This document shows, piece after piece, positions 27,191 to 35,070 of a stretch of 64,000 nucleotides of DNA (position 1 is the first letter of the stretch; each line of letters starts with the position of its first letter). Origin of the DNA: Catellatospora paridis (GTDB lineage Bacteria; Actinomycetota; Actinomycetes; Mycobacteriales; Micromonosporaceae). The position numbers and the translations under genes were made by a program. The notes beneath the pieces are model-generated. The model was not told the origin of the DNA. It made no database searches and worked only from the letters and a program-made list of their open reading frames with translations. The stretch is from the NCBI RefSeq assembly GCF_009720365.1, contig NZ_ML769315.1, forward strand, positions 341,621 through 405,620, in the 5' to 3' direction.

Positions 27191-28879
27191 TCAGATCTTT
27201 CCGACGCCCGCGCCCGCCGGGACGATCGTCGGCACGGCGGCCGGGTCGTCCACGGTGTACGGGTAGAAGGTCGCCGGGTCGGTGACGGTGCCGCGCACCT
27301 CGATGGGGTGGTTGCACTCGACGAGGATGTTGTTGCGCTCGACCATCCGCCCCAGCGGGCCGCTGAACTCGACCCGGCCCGGGTTGTTCACGCTGAAGAA
27401 GTAGTTGCCCTCCACGAACAGGCCGGACTCGTTGGTCGACGCGATGCCGTAGCTGTTGTCGAAGTAGTAGTTGTTGTAGACGTGGACCAGCGGGGAGAAG
27501 CGCACGCGCGGGTTGCGCTGGTCGGAGCGGTCGAAGAAGTTGTGGTGGTAGGTCACCCGCAGCCGGCCGGTGTCCTGCGCGCCGTTGGCGTCGTCGTGGC
27601 CGACCAGGGTCGTCTTGTCGTGGTCGTGGAACCTGTTCCAGGACACCGTGAGCAGGTCGGAGCCGCGCTTGATGTCGAGCGCGCCGTCGCCGCCGTCGGA
27701 CAGGTCGTTGTGGTCGATCCAGATGTGGTGCGAGAACATCTGCACGTTGATCAGGTCGTCGGTGGCGCCGCTGATCGACAGGTTGCGGATGATGACGTTG
27801 TGCACGGCGTTCGCGGGCGGCGAGGTCACCGCGTCGCTGACCGGCAGGCCGATGTTCAGGCCCCCACCGACCAGGCGCGCGGTCGAGCCGAGGCCGACGA
27901 TCGTCTTGTCGGAGCTGACGTTGTGCATGCCGTCGGTGGTGCCGGTCGGCAGCGTGATCGTGCCCGACACCTGGATCGTGTACGGCCCGGTGCGCGCGAT
28001 GTAGTCCAGGAACTCCTCGGTGGTGTCTACGGTGACGACCGGCCCGCCGGCCCCGCCCGTGGTGGTGGCCTGGCCGTATCCGGCAACGGTCGCGAACCCG
28101 TCCGGCTGCCCCGGCCCTGGCGGGTTCGGCGGCGGGCCGCTCGGGCTCGGACTGGGGCTTGTGCTCGGACTGGGGCTCGCGCTCGGGCTGGGGCTGCTGC
28201 TCGGCCGCGGGCTGGCGCTCGGGCTGCTGCTCGGGCTCGCCGACGGGCCGGTGCTCGGGCTCGGCGACGGGCCGACCGCGTCGGCGACGAGCACGTCGTC
28301 GAAGTTCGCGGCGGCGTTGTAGGTGGCCACGCCGATCTGGCCGGTGGCGAACTGACCGTCCGTCGCGGACACCGTGACGCCGCCGTCGACGGCGCCCTGC
28401 AGGCTGCTGCCGCTGACCTTGAGGCTCAACGTGTACCAGGCGCCGGTGGTCACCGTGACCGCCGCGCTGGCCAGGGTCGTGGACGAACCGCCGACCAGCT
28501 TCTTCAGCTCGACCGTGTTGTTGGTGCGCAGAGCCAGGTAGTAATAGCTGGTGTTGGACTGAGCCCTGGCCAGCAGCGCGGCGAACCGGTTCGTGCCGTT
28601 GACCGCGGTCAGCTTCACTCGCGCGGTGACGGTGTAGTTCGCCCAGGCAGTCGAGCCCGCCCGGGCGCGGGCGTCGGAGCTGGTGCCCGCCTGCCGCAGC
28701 ACGGACGTGCCGTCGGCGCTGACGGACCAGGTCCCGCCGGACGTGGTCCAGCCGGACGAGTTGCCGTCGTTGAAGTCGTCGTTGAACAGCGTGGCGGCGT
28801 TGGCGGTGCCCGCGTACAGCATCGCCGCGGCCACCGTGGCCGCCACCGCGGCGGTGGCGAGCCGGGAACGTACCTTCAT
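27191..28879 (-). CDS. Secreted pectate lyase (PL1) with N-terminal LamG-like domain, upstream copy
   Basis: 562 aa, same architecture as the adjacent downstream copy: signal peptide about 1-28 (ending GTANA), jelly-roll domain ATLFNDDFNDGNSSGWT onward, a (Ser-Pro) rich linker, then a PL1 beta-helix with HHIWIDHND, LTVSWNRFHDHDKT and QRNPRVRFSPLVHVYNN. Strong ribosome site AAGGAAGG before ATG 28879; the in-frame extension to 29029 crosses the promoter and is not coding. The two lyases differ considerably, so the duplication is old or has diversified for pectins of different methylation. Confidence 0.93.
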   Translation of the reverse strand: MKVRSRLATAAVAATVAAAMLYAGTANAATLFNDDFNDGNSSGWTTSGGTWSVSADGTSVLRQAGTSSDARARAGSTAWANYTVTARVKLTAVNGTNRFAALLARAQSNTSYYYLALRTNNTVELKKLVGGSSTTLASAAVTVTTGAWYTLSLKVSGSSLQGAVDGGVTVSATDGQFATGQIGVATYNAAANFDDVLVADAVGPSPSPSTGPSASPSSSPSASPRPSSSPSPSASPSPSTSPSPSPSGPPPNPPGPGQPDGFATVAGYGQATTTGGAGGPVVTVDTTEEFLDYIARTGPYTIQVSGTITLPTGTTDGMHNVSSDKTIVGLGSTARLVGGGLNIGLPVSDAVTSPPANAVHNVIIRNLSISGATDDLINVQMFSHHIWIDHNDLSDGGDGALDIKRGSDLLTVSWNRFHDHDKTTLVGHDDANGAQDTGRLRVTYHHNFFDRSDQRNPRVRFSPLVHVYNNYYFDNSYGIASTNESGLFVEGNYFFSVNNPGRVEFSGPLGRMVERNNILVECNHPIEVRGTVTDPATFYPYTVDDPAAVPTIVPAGAGVGKI

Positions 28880-28947
28880 GCGCCTTCCTTCCGCGAGACC
28901 GGGTCGTCGAGCGTTCGAAACATCGACGAAACTCGACGTGGTCTCCG

Positions 28948-28977
28948 AGCATAGGAAAGCGCTTTCCATGCATGCAA
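28948..28977 (-). promoter_or_regulatory. Pectate-lyase promoter with LacI-type operator in its spacer
   Basis: Minus strand: -35 TTGCAT (28977-28972), 18-nt spacer, -10 TATGCT (28953-28948). The spacer contains the perfect 14-bp palindrome GGAAAGCGCTTTCC (28954-28967), the central-CG type of site bound by LacI-family repressors. Occupancy would exclude RNA polymerase. The cognate repressor is not identified in the window. Confidence 0.75.
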
Positions 28978-29034
28978 GGTTATCGATGTGCAGGTTTGTT
29001 GCAGCCCACCGGTCGCCCACCGGTCGCACACTTT

Positions 29035-29095
29035 GATGATCATGAACTTATGGGCAGGTTCGGCGGCGTGTCGTCGGCCCAACCTCATGATCATC
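29035..29095. repeat. Palindromic repeat, family P copy B
   Basis: Outer arms of 11 perfect bp (GATGATCATGA at 29035-29045 with 29085-29095) and an interior GGCGGCGTGTCG matching the reverse complement of copy C. It lies in the divergent region between the pectate-lyase promoter and the SDR gene, 54 bp before the SDR start. Confidence 0.7.
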
Positions 29096-29148
29096 GGAGG
29101 CGGGTGGCCGATTGACCTCAAGTGCGGTGGAGGTGGTGGAATCTCGGC

Positions 29149-29877
29149 ATGATCTTCGAGGGACTGCGGGTGGCGGTCACCGGCGCGGGGCGGGACACCG
29201 GGCGGCTGCTCGCCGCCGACTTCGCGGCCCGAGGCGCGCACGTGTACCTGTCCGCCCGAGACGCCGGTGCTGCTACTGCCACCGCGGACCTGATCAACAG
29301 AGACGGGCCCGACCGCGCCGAGGCGTTCCCGTGCGACCTGTCCGACCCCGACGCGGTACGCGGGTTCGCCGCGGCGCTCGCCAAGCGGACCGGCCACCTC
29401 GACGTGCTCGTCAACAACGCAGCCGCGTACGCAAAGGGGCCAGGTCTGGAGGACGCCCCCGACGACGTCATCGTGTCGATGATCAGCGGGGCGGCGACCG
29501 GGACGACGCTGCTGATCAAGCACCTGTTGCCACTGCTGCGGGCATCGGCCCGACCTGACGTCGTCAACCTGATCTCCGGTTGCGGCGAGACCGGCCACCA
29601 CCGCTCGACCGCCCATCCGGCCTTCTACGCCGCCAAACACGCGCAGGCGGGGCTGGCCGGCATCCTGTCGCACCGGCTGCGCCCCGAGGGCATCCGGGTG
29701 ATCTCGCTGTACCCGCCGGACTTCGTGCAGGACGGGCCGCGTACCGCCGGGGCGATGCTCACGGCGCGCTCGGTCGCCGACTGCGTGCTGTTCGCGGTGG
29801 GCCAGCCACGGGACTGCTTCATCCGCGAGTTCCGGTTCGAGCAGGAGCAGGCCGCTCCCGGCCCGGCCACCGTGTGA
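29149..29877 (+). CDS. Short-chain dehydrogenase/reductase (SDR)
   Basis: 242 aa Rossmann-fold NAD(P)-dependent oxidoreductase. Cofactor motif TGAGRDTGR near residues 10-18, VLVNNAAAY near 88-96, catalytic Ser in LISGCGE and YAAK near 159-162, all in the classical SDR order. Substrate not predictable. ATG 29149 preferred over the 9-codon longer frame because that extension overlaps no ribosome site. Followed by a strong hairpin between convergent genes. Confidence 0.88.
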   Translation: MIFEGLRVAVTGAGRDTGRLLAADFAARGAHVYLSARDAGAATATADLINRDGPDRAEAFPCDLSDPDAVRGFAAALAKRTGHLDVLVNNAAAYAKGPGLEDAPDDVIVSMISGAATGTTLLIKHLLPLLRASARPDVVNLISGCGETGHHRSTAHPAFYAAKHAQAGLAGILSHRLRPEGIRVISLYPPDFVQDGPRTAGAMLTARSVADCVLFAVGQPRDCFIREFRFEQEQAAPGPATV

Positions 29878-29919
29878 CACGACGGCGGCGAAGCACCGAC
29901 CAGCCTGTGTCGGCCGCGG

Positions 29920-29966
29920 CACGACGGGCGCGCCCCGGTCCCATCGCCGGTGGCGCGCCCGTCGTG
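29920..29966. terminator. Bidirectional terminator hairpin between convergent genes
   Basis: A perfect 15-bp stem (CACGACGGGCGCGCC with its complement) encloses a 17-nt loop that itself contains CCGG/CCGG. It lies between the SDR stop (29877) and the stop of the membrane protein (29975). Confidence 0.8.
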
Positions 29967-29974
29967 GGCGGGGC

Positions 29975-30661
29975 TCAGCCGACCAGTGACCAGCCCGGCA
30001 GTTGGGCCAGGGTCAGCAGCTGCTCCACGGTGAAAGCCGTCCCGCCGGTGGCGGTGACCATCACCGCGGTGTCGTCGAGCCGGTAGTTCTCCGCCTGGCG
30101 GGACGGCGCCGCCCCGGCGCCCTCCGTGACGACGTAGTTGACCGAGCCGTCGGCGCCCTCGGTGCGCTCGCAGGACATGTCCGGGCCGTTCTTGGCGCAG
30201 CCGTCCTCCTGCGGGATGAGCGCCCGCCGCACGATGATCGCCAACTGGACGCCGCCGGAGGACCAGCGGGCCACGTACCAGTAGCCGTCCGACGCGGCGC
30301 CCCACTCGCCCCGCTCGACGGCGAACACCGTGCCGGCGGGGACCCCGAACTCCGGACCGAGCTCCCGCAGTTGCACAGTGAGGCGCGCGGCCATCAACTC
30401 CTGCCGCGGATCGGCGGAGGCCGGCGGTCGGGGCACGAGTTGGGTCGCGCCGTTCTCGGGCCGGTGCCGAGCGCCGTCGTCCAGCGTGGTCAGGCCGGCG
30501 GCGGCGACCGCCACGGTCACCGCGAGTCCGAGACCGCCGACGCCCACGGCCCAGCGCGTCGACACCTGCCTGCGGCGTACCCGCTGGGTCAGGTCGTCGA
30601 GGTCGATGTCCGACGGCGGCGGGTCGGCCACGGCGGTCTTCAGCATCTCCTGCAGGTTCAT
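29975..30661 (-). CDS. Membrane-anchored partner of ECF sigma factor (candidate anti-sigma)
   Basis: 228 aa. Cytoplasmic N-terminus about 1-37 (MNLQEMLKTAVADPPPSD, ending in a VRRRQ basic patch), one membrane helix at about 40-60 (VGVGGLGLAVTVAVAAAG), then an extracytoplasmic domain of about 165 residues with two Cys (near the middle). The cytoplasmic opening resembles that of the partner at 12459-13529 (IDLKELLDD), but the extracellular domain is unrelated to it. ATGA overlap with the sigma gene. No zinc-binding anti-sigma motif. Confidence 0.7.
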   Translation of the reverse strand: MNLQEMLKTAVADPPPSDIDLDDLTQRVRRRQVSTRWAVGVGGLGLAVTVAVAAAGLTTLDDGARHRPENGATQLVPRPPASADPRQELMAARLTVQLRELGPEFGVPAGTVFAVERGEWGAASDGYWYVARWSSGGVQLAIIVRRALIPQEDGCAKNGPDMSCERTEGADGSVNYVVTEGAGAAPSRQAENYRLDDTAVMVTATGGTAFTVEQLLTLAQLPGWSLVG

Positions 30662-31167
30662 CGCGCTGCCTCCTCGGCGGTCTCCGGAACGTGGACGAGC
30701 GCCGCGCGCAGGGTGTCCAATGCGCGCGACGTCTGGCTCTTGACCGTGCCCGTGCTGCAGCCCAGCACCGCAGCGGTCTCCTCGACCGACAGGTCGTCGT
30801 AGAAGCGCAGCACGATGACCGCCCGGCGCCGGGCGGGCAGCGCGGCGAGGTGGCCCATGATGGCGAGGCGCTCGTCCACCACCCGGTCGGCCGCGGCGAC
30901 GGCCCGCACCGGCAGCACTGCCGTCGCCCACTCCCGCCGCCACGGGCGACGCCGCTCGTCCAGCCAGGTCCGCAGCAGCACCTGGCGGGCGTACGAATCG
31001 ACGTTCTCCAGCTCACGGATGCGCCGCCAGTGCCGCATGAGCTTCATGATCGCGGTCGACGTGACGTCGTCCGCGGCGTGCCAGTCCCCGCACAGCAGGT
31101 ATGCCGTCCGGCGCAACTGGTCGAGCCGGGCCGTCACGTACTCGCGGAAATCGGAGTCATCCGGCAT
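30658..31167 (-). CDS. SigE-family ECF sigma factor
   Basis: 169 aa. Region 2 (FREYVTARLDQLRRTAYLLC through MRHWRRIRELENVDSYARQV) and region 4 (LPARRRAVIVLRFYDDLSVE, helix-turn-helix LGCSTGTVKSQTSRALDTL). ATG 31167 was selected for its GAGGGGTGAGG ribosome site; a 9-codon longer start at 31194 is possible. More divergent from the other sigma factors in the window than they are from each other. Cotranslated with its membrane partner. Its promoter region contains a CCCAG microsatellite and palindrome copy C. Confidence 0.92.
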   Translation of the reverse strand: MPDDSDFREYVTARLDQLRRTAYLLCGDWHAADDVTSTAIMKLMRHWRRIRELENVDSYARQVLLRTWLDERRRPWRREWATAVLPVRAVAAADRVVDERLAIMGHLAALPARRRAVIVLRFYDDLSVEETAAVLGCSTGTVKSQTSRALDTLRAALVHVPETAEEAAR

Positions 31168-31254
31168 CGCCTCACCCCTCTCGGTCGCCGTCAAAACGGC
31201 GGCTTCGGGCGGGCAGGTTGCTCGGCCGGACCAACCAGTTCACCGGCGGCCCGG

Positions 31255-31294
31255 CCCAGCCCAGCCCAGCCCAGCCCAGCCCAGCCCAGCCCAG
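31255..31294. repeat. (CCCAG)8 microsatellite
   Basis: Eight perfect tandem copies of CCCAG, 88 bp upstream of the sigma gene start and directly abutting palindromic repeat copy C. Copy number could vary by slippage and alter spacing in this divergent promoter region. Confidence 0.9.
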
Positions 31295-31361
31295 CCCGAC
31301 GATCATGAAGTTGTGGACGCGACACGCCGACGAGCCGTGCCATAAGTTCATGATCAACGGG
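31295..31361. repeat. Palindromic repeat, family P copy C
   Basis: Fifteen-nt arms with two mismatches (CCCGACGATCATGAA vs complement of TTCATGATCAACGGG) and interior TTGTGGACGCGACACGCCG nearly identical to copy A in reverse complement. It is located between the divergent sigma and ligase genes. Confidence 0.75.
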
Positions 31362-31431
31362 AAAGGTGAGAAGGGGCTGGGAAAACGGGGGGATTGGCGC
31401 GGGGTGGGCGGTTTGCTGGTTGACTGGTGGC

Positions 31432-32496
31432 ATGGATCTGCCGGTGAACCCCCCTGTGGAACCGATGCTGGCCAAGCCGGTGTCGAAGATTCCCGATGCG
31501 CCGGGTATGACGTTCGAGCCCAAGTGGGACGGCTACCGCTGCATCATCTTCCGTGACGGCGACGAGGTCGAGCTGGCCAGTCGCGGCGGCAAGACGCTGA
31601 CCCGATACTTCCCCGAGGTGGTGACCCTGGCGCTCAAGCAGTTCCCGGCCCGGTCGGTGATCGACTGCGAGCTGGTCTGCATCCGCCGCGACGCCGACCG
31701 CATCCCCCGCCTCGACTTCGACATGCTCAACCAGCGCATCCACCCGGCGGCCTCCCGGGTGAACAAGCTGTCCGTGGAGACCCCCGCCGACGTCATCGCG
31801 TTCGACCTGCTGGCGCTGGGCGACCGGTCGCTGATGGACCAGCCGTACGCCCAGCGCCGTGCGCTGCTGGCGCAGGCCCTGGCCCACGTCGAGCCGCCGG
31901 TGCACCTGACCCCGGTCACCACCGACGCCGACACCGCCCGGGAGTGGTTCACCGCGTTCGAGGGCGCGGGGCTCGACGGGCTCATCGCGAAACCGGCCGA
32001 CATGCCCTACTCCCCCGGCAAGCGGCTGATGTTCAAGATCAAACACGCGCGCACCGCGGACGTGGTGGTGGCCGGATTCCGGTACCACACCTCCGGGCCG
32101 GTGGTCGGTTCGCTGCTGCTCGGCCTTTATGACGAGCACGGCGTCCTGCACCACGTCGGCGCGAGTTCGGCGTTCACCGCGGCACGCCGGGCCGAACTGC
32201 TGGACGAGCTGGCGCCCTACCGCAACCCCGGCGAGCACACGTGGGGGTCGGCAACGGAGGGTCAGCGGGTGCCGGGTGCGCCGAGCCGATGGAGTGGGGG
32301 GAAGGACCTTGGCTTCGAACCGCTACGCCCCGAGCTCGTGGTCGAGGTCGGCTACGACGCGATGGAGGGCGACCGCTTCCGGCATACCGCCCAGTTCAAG
32401 CGCTGGCGGCCCGACCGCGACCCCCGGTCCTGCACCTATGACCAGCTCGACCGTCCTATCAGCCTCAACGTCGACGAGGTACTGCGTACCCCGTAG
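31432..32496 (+). CDS. ligC: ATP-dependent DNA ligase (LigC-like)
   Basis: 354 aa, the size of mycobacterial LigC: nucleotidyltransferase plus OB domain and no additional modules. Motif I KWDGYR with the adenylated Lys31, motif III region DCELVCI, motif IV GLDGLIAKP, motif V MFKIKHART. It seals nicks using ATP. Mycobacterial LigC acts with Prim-PolC in gap/excision repair, and a PrimPol gene lies 3.3 kb downstream on the other strand. ATG 31432 fits the family N-terminus (MDLPVNPPVEPMLAKP); the upstream extension does not. Confidence 0.93.
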   Translation: MDLPVNPPVEPMLAKPVSKIPDAPGMTFEPKWDGYRCIIFRDGDEVELASRGGKTLTRYFPEVVTLALKQFPARSVIDCELVCIRRDADRIPRLDFDMLNQRIHPAASRVNKLSVETPADVIAFDLLALGDRSLMDQPYAQRRALLAQALAHVEPPVHLTPVTTDADTAREWFTAFEGAGLDGLIAKPADMPYSPGKRLMFKIKHARTADVVVAGFRYHTSGPVVGSLLLGLYDEHGVLHHVGASSAFTAARRAELLDELAPYRNPGEHTWGSATEGQRVPGAPSRWSGGKDLGFEPLRPELVVEVGYDAMEGDRFRHTAQFKRWRPDRDPRSCTYDQLDRPISLNVDEVLRTP

Positions 32497-32522
32497 GCTC
32501 GGGCGGATCCGTTCCGGGGGGA

Positions 32523-34070
32523 GTGAACACGCTCGTGCGACTCAGGCTTGACAAGAAGGTGGTGCGCGCCGTCGTCGCGCTGGCGGCCTCGGCACTGACC
32601 ACCACCGGGTGCATACTCCCGCTACCTGACTTCGGCCGCCGTCCCGAGGCCGCCGCCGTCAGCCCCGAACCGGGCTGGCGGCTGTGCCCTGAGATCGCCG
32701 CTGACCTGCTCGGCAAGGCGCCGTCCGGCTACACCTTCGAATGCAAGATCGTGAAGGTGCCGCAGAACTGGCACAAGCCCGACGACGGCCAGACCTTCGA
32801 CATCGAGGTCATGCGCGCCCGGGCCACCGACCAGCGCGACCGCATCGGCGCGCTCATGGTCAACCCGGGCGGTCCGGGCGCGTCCGGCGTCGACCTCGCG
32901 GCATACCTCACGCTGGGCCTGCCCGCGGAGATCACCCGGCGCTTCGACATCGTCGGCTTCGACCCGCGCGGCGTCGGCCGCTCCACCCCGGTCGACTGCT
33001 ACACCGACGCCGACCTCGACGCCACCTTCGCCAGCGAGCCCGATCCGGTGACGCAGGAGGAGTTCGACGAGGTCCTGGCGCTCACCAAGAAGATGGCCGA
33101 CGGCTGCAAGGCCAAGTACGGCGACCGGCTGGGCCTGTTCGCCACCGAGCAGGCCGCGCGGGACATGGAGGCCATCCGGCTGTCGCTGGGCGAGGGCAAG
33201 ATGAACTACCTCGGCTACTCCTACGGGACACTGCTCGGCGCGGTGTACGCGCAGCTGTACCCGAAGGAGATCCGGGCCATGGTCCTCGACGGCGCGGTCG
33301 ACCCGTTGCAGAGCTCGATCCAGTCGTCGGAGAGCCAGGCGATGGGCTTCGAGCGCGCGTTCGACAACTTCTCGGCCTGGTGCGCGAAGAACAAGACGCA
33401 GTGCCCGATCGACGGCGACGCCCGCGCGGTCGTGGAGAAGCTGATGCAGGAGGCCGACACCAACCCGGTCGGCAACCCCGACGGCCGCAAGGCCACCGCC
33501 GGCTGGATCTTCTGGGGCGTGGTGTCGTCGCTGTACACCCAGGCTCGCTGGCCGGATCTGGGCCAGGCCCTGGCGGATCTGCAGGACGGCAAGTCCGAGG
33601 CGATCTTCGCGCTGGCCGACTCCTACGCCGACCGCGACGCCAACGGCCAGTACACCAACCTGTTCGACGCGAACGCCGCGGTGAACTGCGCCGACGACGG
33701 CAAGCCGGCGACCGTGGAGGACATCCGCCGGCTGCAGTCGGAGTGGCGGGTGAAGTACCCGCTGTTCGGCGCGCCGCTGGCGGTGGGCATGCTCACCTGC
33801 TCGGTCTGGCCCGCCCAGCGCGACCCGTACCCGACCGGCAAGGCCGAAGGGGCGCCGCCGATCCTGGTGGTGGGCACCAAGGGCGACCCGGCCACGCCGT
33901 ACGAGCAGACCCAGAAGCTCGCCGACATGCTCGGCGTGGGCGTCGTGCTCACCTGGGACGGCGAGGGCCACACCGCCTACCCGGAGACGCGCTGCATCAA
34001 CAAGCACGTCAACGACTTCCTGATCAACCTGGTGGTGCCGCCGCCTGGCACGGTGTGCCCACCGCAGTGA
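32523..34070 (+). CDS. Secreted lipoprotein alpha/beta hydrolase (tripeptidyl-aminopeptidase type, S33)
   Basis: 515 aa from GTG 32523; GTG 32535 is also possible. Signal peptide with lipobox TTTGC (Cys30), so anchored to the outer face of the membrane. Alpha/beta-hydrolase core: oxyanion region MVNPGGPGASG, GFDPRGVGRS, nucleophile Ser233 in GYSYGT, and a C-terminal TAP-like part with the Asp in GTKGDPATPYEQ and His in GEGHTAY. It resembles Streptomyces SlpD/SlpE and Tap proteases that trim peptides outside the cell. Monocistronic, ending at a strong terminator. Confidence 0.9.
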   Translation: MNTLVRLRLDKKVVRAVVALAASALTTTGCILPLPDFGRRPEAAAVSPEPGWRLCPEIAADLLGKAPSGYTFECKIVKVPQNWHKPDDGQTFDIEVMRARATDQRDRIGALMVNPGGPGASGVDLAAYLTLGLPAEITRRFDIVGFDPRGVGRSTPVDCYTDADLDATFASEPDPVTQEEFDEVLALTKKMADGCKAKYGDRLGLFATEQAARDMEAIRLSLGEGKMNYLGYSYGTLLGAVYAQLYPKEIRAMVLDGAVDPLQSSIQSSESQAMGFERAFDNFSAWCAKNKTQCPIDGDARAVVEKLMQEADTNPVGNPDGRKATAGWIFWGVVSSLYTQARWPDLGQALADLQDGKSEAIFALADSYADRDANGQYTNLFDANAAVNCADDGKPATVEDIRRLQSEWRVKYPLFGAPLAVGMLTCSVWPAQRDPYPTGKAEGAPPILVVGTKGDPATPYEQTQKLADMLGVGVVLTWDGEGHTAYPETRCINKHVNDFLINLVVPPPGTVCPPQ

Positions 34071-34087
34071 GCCCGTCCTGACACGAC

Positions 34088-34120
34088 GATGCCCCGCCAC
34101 CCACTCGGTGGCGGGGCATC
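34088..34120. terminator. Bidirectional intrinsic terminator hairpin
   Basis: Perfect 14-bp stem (GATGCCCCGCCACC with complement) and a 5-nt loop, 18 bp after the peptidase stop and 42 bp from the convergent aldo/keto reductase stop. Confidence 0.88.
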
Positions 34121-34161
34121 TCGGTCACCGGCTCCCCCGCCCCGGGCCCGAAGTCGGCCGA

Positions 34162-35004
34162 TCAGCCTCGCAGATCGACCAGGTCCTGGTCGGTGAGGTC
34201 GAGGTTGCCCGCCGCGAGGTTCTCCTCCAGGTGATCGAGTGAACCGGTGCCCGGGATGGCCAGCACCGACGGCGAGGCCGCCAGCAGCGCCGCGATCGCG
34301 ACCTGGGCCGCGGTGGCGCCAAGGCGGGCCGCGACGACGCCCAGCCGGTCGGCGTCGAGCCGCTGGGCGCCGCCGCCGAGCGGGAAGTACGGCACGTACG
34401 CGATGCCCGCCTGCTCGCACTCCGCCAGCAGCCCCCGGTCACCGCTGTGCCGGTTCTGCACCGCCGCGACAGGTGCGATCCCCCGAGCCTCCGCGAGCTG
34501 TGCCCCGTCGACGTTGCTCACCCCGAGGTGCCGGATCAGCCCTTGCGAGCGAAGCTCGGCCAGCGCCGCGAACCGGTCGGCGATCGACTCGCCGCCCGGC
34601 CCGGCCATCCCGCCGACCCGCAGGTAGACCAGGTCGAGCCGGTCCAGCCCGAGCGCCCGCAGGTCTGCCTCGACCAGACCACGCAGCTGCCCGGGCGTCG
34701 CCTGCTCGCTCGGCGCGCCGGTCGGCCCCGGCAGCGGCCCGACCTTCGTGGCGATCACCAGGTCGTCCCGGTACGGGGCCAGCGCCGTACGGATCAGGTC
34801 GTTCGCCCGCACCTCTCCCCGGCCGTAGAACCCGGCCGTGTCGATGTGGTTCACGCCCAGCTCGACTGCCCTTCGGAGCACCGCGATGCCGCTCTCCGCG
34901 GGTCGGGACGGGCCGTCGAAGGTGCCCATCGCCAGCCGCATCGCGCCGAAACCGAGCCGCCTGACGGGCAGGTCCCCGCCGAGCGAGAAGTTCGTGATCG
35001 TCAT
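34162..35004 (-). CDS. Aldo/keto reductase
   Basis: 280 aa TIM-barrel NADPH oxidoreductase. Catalytic residues in order: Asp in HIDTAGFYG, Tyr in the same motif, Lys in VIATKVG; HLGVSNVDG and IPGTGSLDHLEENL (cofactor pocket) follow. Substrate undefined. Divergent from a helix-turn-helix regulator with 66 bp between starts, a layout that often means local regulation. The longer open frame extending to 35577 on this strand is a shadow of that regulator. Confidence 0.9.
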   Translation of the reverse strand: MTITNFSLGGDLPVRRLGFGAMRLAMGTFDGPSRPAESGIAVLRRAVELGVNHIDTAGFYGRGEVRANDLIRTALAPYRDDLVIATKVGPLPGPTGAPSEQATPGQLRGLVEADLRALGLDRLDLVYLRVGGMAGPGGESIADRFAALAELRSQGLIRHLGVSNVDGAQLAEARGIAPVAAVQNRHSGDRGLLAECEQAGIAYVPYFPLGGGAQRLDADRLGVVAARLGATAAQVAIAALLAASPSVLAIPGTGSLDHLEENLAAGNLDLTDQDLVDLRG

Positions 35005-35070
35005 GCACCCATGGTGTCCGGCCCCCCGGGGGTCGGCGAGCTCCTGGCCACTTGCTGCCACACTGGCAGG

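Noticed and set aside
20286-28879. Secondary-metabolite or polysaccharide-utilisation gene cluster
   Set aside because: LPMO and pectate lyases are separated by unrelated repair and redox genes on both strands and have different promoter elements; no PKS, NRPS or terpene genes are seen.
27180-28973. N-terminal extension of the downstream pectate lyase to more than 1100 residues
   Set aside because: The extension is an out-of-frame reading of the upstream lyase; a signal peptide and ribosome site mark the true start at 27179.
31255-31361. CRISPR-like array
   Set aside because: CCCAG units are contiguous with no spacers, and the neighbouring palindrome is a single unit; no cas genes are present.
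25400-31361. Insertion sequence or MITE flanked by these palindromes carrying the pectate lyases
   Set aside because: The palindromes lie on both sides of the lyases, but no transposase or target-site duplication is visible and the copies also occur elsewhere between unrelated genes.
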